From assembly GCF_013267595.1 (NCBI RefSeq), contig NZ_CP054010.1, positions 744,001-808,000 of the forward strand: DNA of 64,000 bases, given 5' to 3'. This stretch comes from Prevotella melaninogenica (GTDB lineage Bacteria > Bacteroidota > Bacteroidia > Bacteroidales > Bacteroidaceae). A program made the position numbers and the translations under genes. Positions 62,992-64,000 of this stretch are shown here, in pieces. A model generated the notes under the pieces. The model worked only from the letters and a program-made list of their open reading frames with translations. It was not told the DNA's origin and did not search any database. Every line of letters begins with the position of its first letter. Within the stretch, counting starts at the first letter, position 1.

Positions 62992-63032
62992 AAAGCTTAG
63001 AAATACTTAGTAATAAGTTTTCTAAGCTTTTT
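62992..63032 (+). terminator. Terminator after tRNA-fMet
   Basis: AAGCTTAGAAA and TTTCTAAGCTT pair around a short AT-rich loop and are followed by a T-run. It is the stop of the tRNA transcript. The remaining 63033-63221 is AT-rich and shows no gene. Confidence 0.75.
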
Positions 63033-63221
63033 TCATGTCCACCAAAAACTAATATTAATTCACAATTCAGAATTCATAATTCATAATTATGATTACTACA
63101 GTAGTATTGTTGACAAAATGCAAAAGACATAATAATAAAAGACATGGTAACAAAGTAAGTAATTATACAGTAGTAAGGTACGTAAAGATAGGGTAACAGA
63201 GTAAGTGGAGATATGTAACAA

Positions 63222-64000
63222 CAATAGTCCGTTAAATTTTCGCAGTTTGCGAAGCTTTTACCCAAAAGCCAACAGGAATTGTGGCAGAAAGAAAACATGA
63301 TAAGTCTCTGAGAAAGAGATAATTAGGCAATAGAATATAACAAAGTATAACATAATAAAATCGGCTATCTCATTGAATTTCAGTAACTTTATAGATGTAA
63401 AAAGACAATAAAGTTTATGCTGATAACCAACTTGATTAGCCGATATATGAAGCTCTGCAAAGCAGCATTTAGTGCTGAAGATGGAGCAAAGTTAAACAAA
63501 AGTATTCAAACAAACGTCATGGAAATGCTTTTTCTTTTGATGGTCATCCCAAGGAAATGTAATTTTACGCAGATGGGACGCTATGGAAAGCGTGGCGAAC
63601 AATGCTATCGGCAGACGGCAGAGCGCAGCGTGAACTGGCTCGAAATAAATATGTGGCTGAGTGCTTTCGCCTTCAAGCAGGGTAAAGGGCTCAATGCCAT
63701 CGTTATTGATCCAAGCTTCATCAAGAAGGCTGGGAAGCATACCCCATACGTGGGTACGTTTTGGTCGGGCTGTGCAGGTGCGGTAAAGCACGGTCTTGAG
63801 ATCCTCGGCATCGGTGTGATAGACGTGGACTTGCATGAGTGTATGATGCTCAAGGCTGTGCAGACCACATTGGAAAAAGGGGAGGAGAAAAAAGAGATGA
63901 GTCTATACGACTGGTATACCAAGGTGTTGGAGGACGACAAGGTAACCTTACAGCATATTTGCAAGGTTCTTGTCGCCGACTCAGCCTTCTCCAAAAGGCC
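63222..64000 (+). mobile_element. IS4-type insertion sequence, copy 3 (truncated by window end)
   Basis: The left end CAATAGTCCGTTAAAT and the 195-nt leader are like copies 1 and 2. The last 50 bases differ from them at three positions (for example GCAT instead of GCGT near 63954). So this copy is a slightly older or separate lineage. The right end is beyond the window. Confidence 0.92.
63417..64000 (+). CDS. IS4-family transposase (5' part, continues beyond window)
   Basis: The first 194 codons of the same transposase. The putative first catalytic Asp (VIDPSFIKKAGK) is present, and the window ends within the second block (LVADSAFSK). One substitution, Arg to His, is seen relative to the other copies (LQHICKVLVAD). 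The gene is open to the window end. Confidence 0.9.
   Translation, partial: MLITNLISRYMKLCKAAFSAEDGAKLNKSIQTNVMEMLFLLMVIPRKCNFTQMGRYGKRGEQCYRQTAERSVNWLEINMWLSAFAFKQGKGLNAIVIDPSFIKKAGKHTPYVGTFWSGCAGAVKHGLEILGIGVIDVDLHECMMLKAVQTTLEKGEEKKEMSLYDWYTKVLEDDKVTLQHICKVLVADSAFSKR

Overview
The window looks like a Prevotella-type chromosome (order Bacteroidales). The reasons are a Bacteroides-style conjugative transposon (mobA/mobB/coupling protein, tra genes, DUF1896, PcfK/PcfJ), promoters with the TAnnTTTG -7 box, a TonB receptor, GH20 and GH25 enzymes, and a Bacteroidetes-type initiator tRNA. No rRNA genes and no CRISPR array were seen.

Positions 1 to about 35,600 are a decayed conjugative transposon. 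The left arm (76-4316) carries small DNA-binding proteins, a primase-helicase broken by two frameshifts, and an AbiE toxin-antitoxin pair whose toxin gene is cut by a 1,430-bp IS4-type element. A second, oppositely oriented copy of the same IS (33439-34868) cuts the integrase gene. The flanks of the two copies are exchanged. The 3' half of the toxin lies beside copy 2 (33077-33438, minus strand) and the 3' half of the integrase lies beside copy 1 (5747-6430). Both genes rejoin in frame if 5747-33438 is flipped, so a 27.7-kb inversion has occurred between the IS copies.

Inside the inverted segment are, in order: accessory genes (DUF1896, pcfK, pcfJ); a five-gene TIR/SLOG operon (11167-14656) related to Thoeris; the distal tra genes (lysozyme, traQ, traO, traN, truncated traM); an inserted restriction-modification island (18.4-22.9 kb, Dam-type methylase plus AlwI-type nuclease plus an unknown protein) that replaces traG(C-terminal part)-traL; the proximal tra genes (traG fragment, traF, traE, traD, a DUF3408 gene, traA); a probable oriT; mobA, mobB and the coupling protein; and a graveyard of Rhs toxin tips with immunity-like genes. 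Transfer, replication and integration functions are all damaged, so the element is probably immobile.

Positions 35.7-50.8 kb are ordinary chromosome: tRNA-Met, ribF, a CPBP protease, an HMA protein with a TonB receptor, a MORN-GH25 lysozyme, an AraC regulator divergent from an aldo/keto reductase, a small PAAR-like (T6SS-type) cluster and a GH20 hexosaminidase.

Positions 51.2-57.7 kb hold a RADAR-type defence pair, an adenosine-deaminase-like rdrB and an ATPase rdrA. A 1,595-bp IS66-family element with a perfect 8-bp target duplication has split rdrA. The rest contains a conserved Bacteroidales protein, an NhaC-type antiporter, a LacI regulator, a membrane-anchored HAD phosphatase, the initiator tRNA and a third IS4-type copy running off the window end.

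Two themes stand out. Three of the four defence systems carry disruptions that look recent (IS insertions, homopolymer frameshifts). Several intergenic regions, mostly between convergent genes, hold short arrays of unrelated sequence that all share a period of exactly 22 bp.
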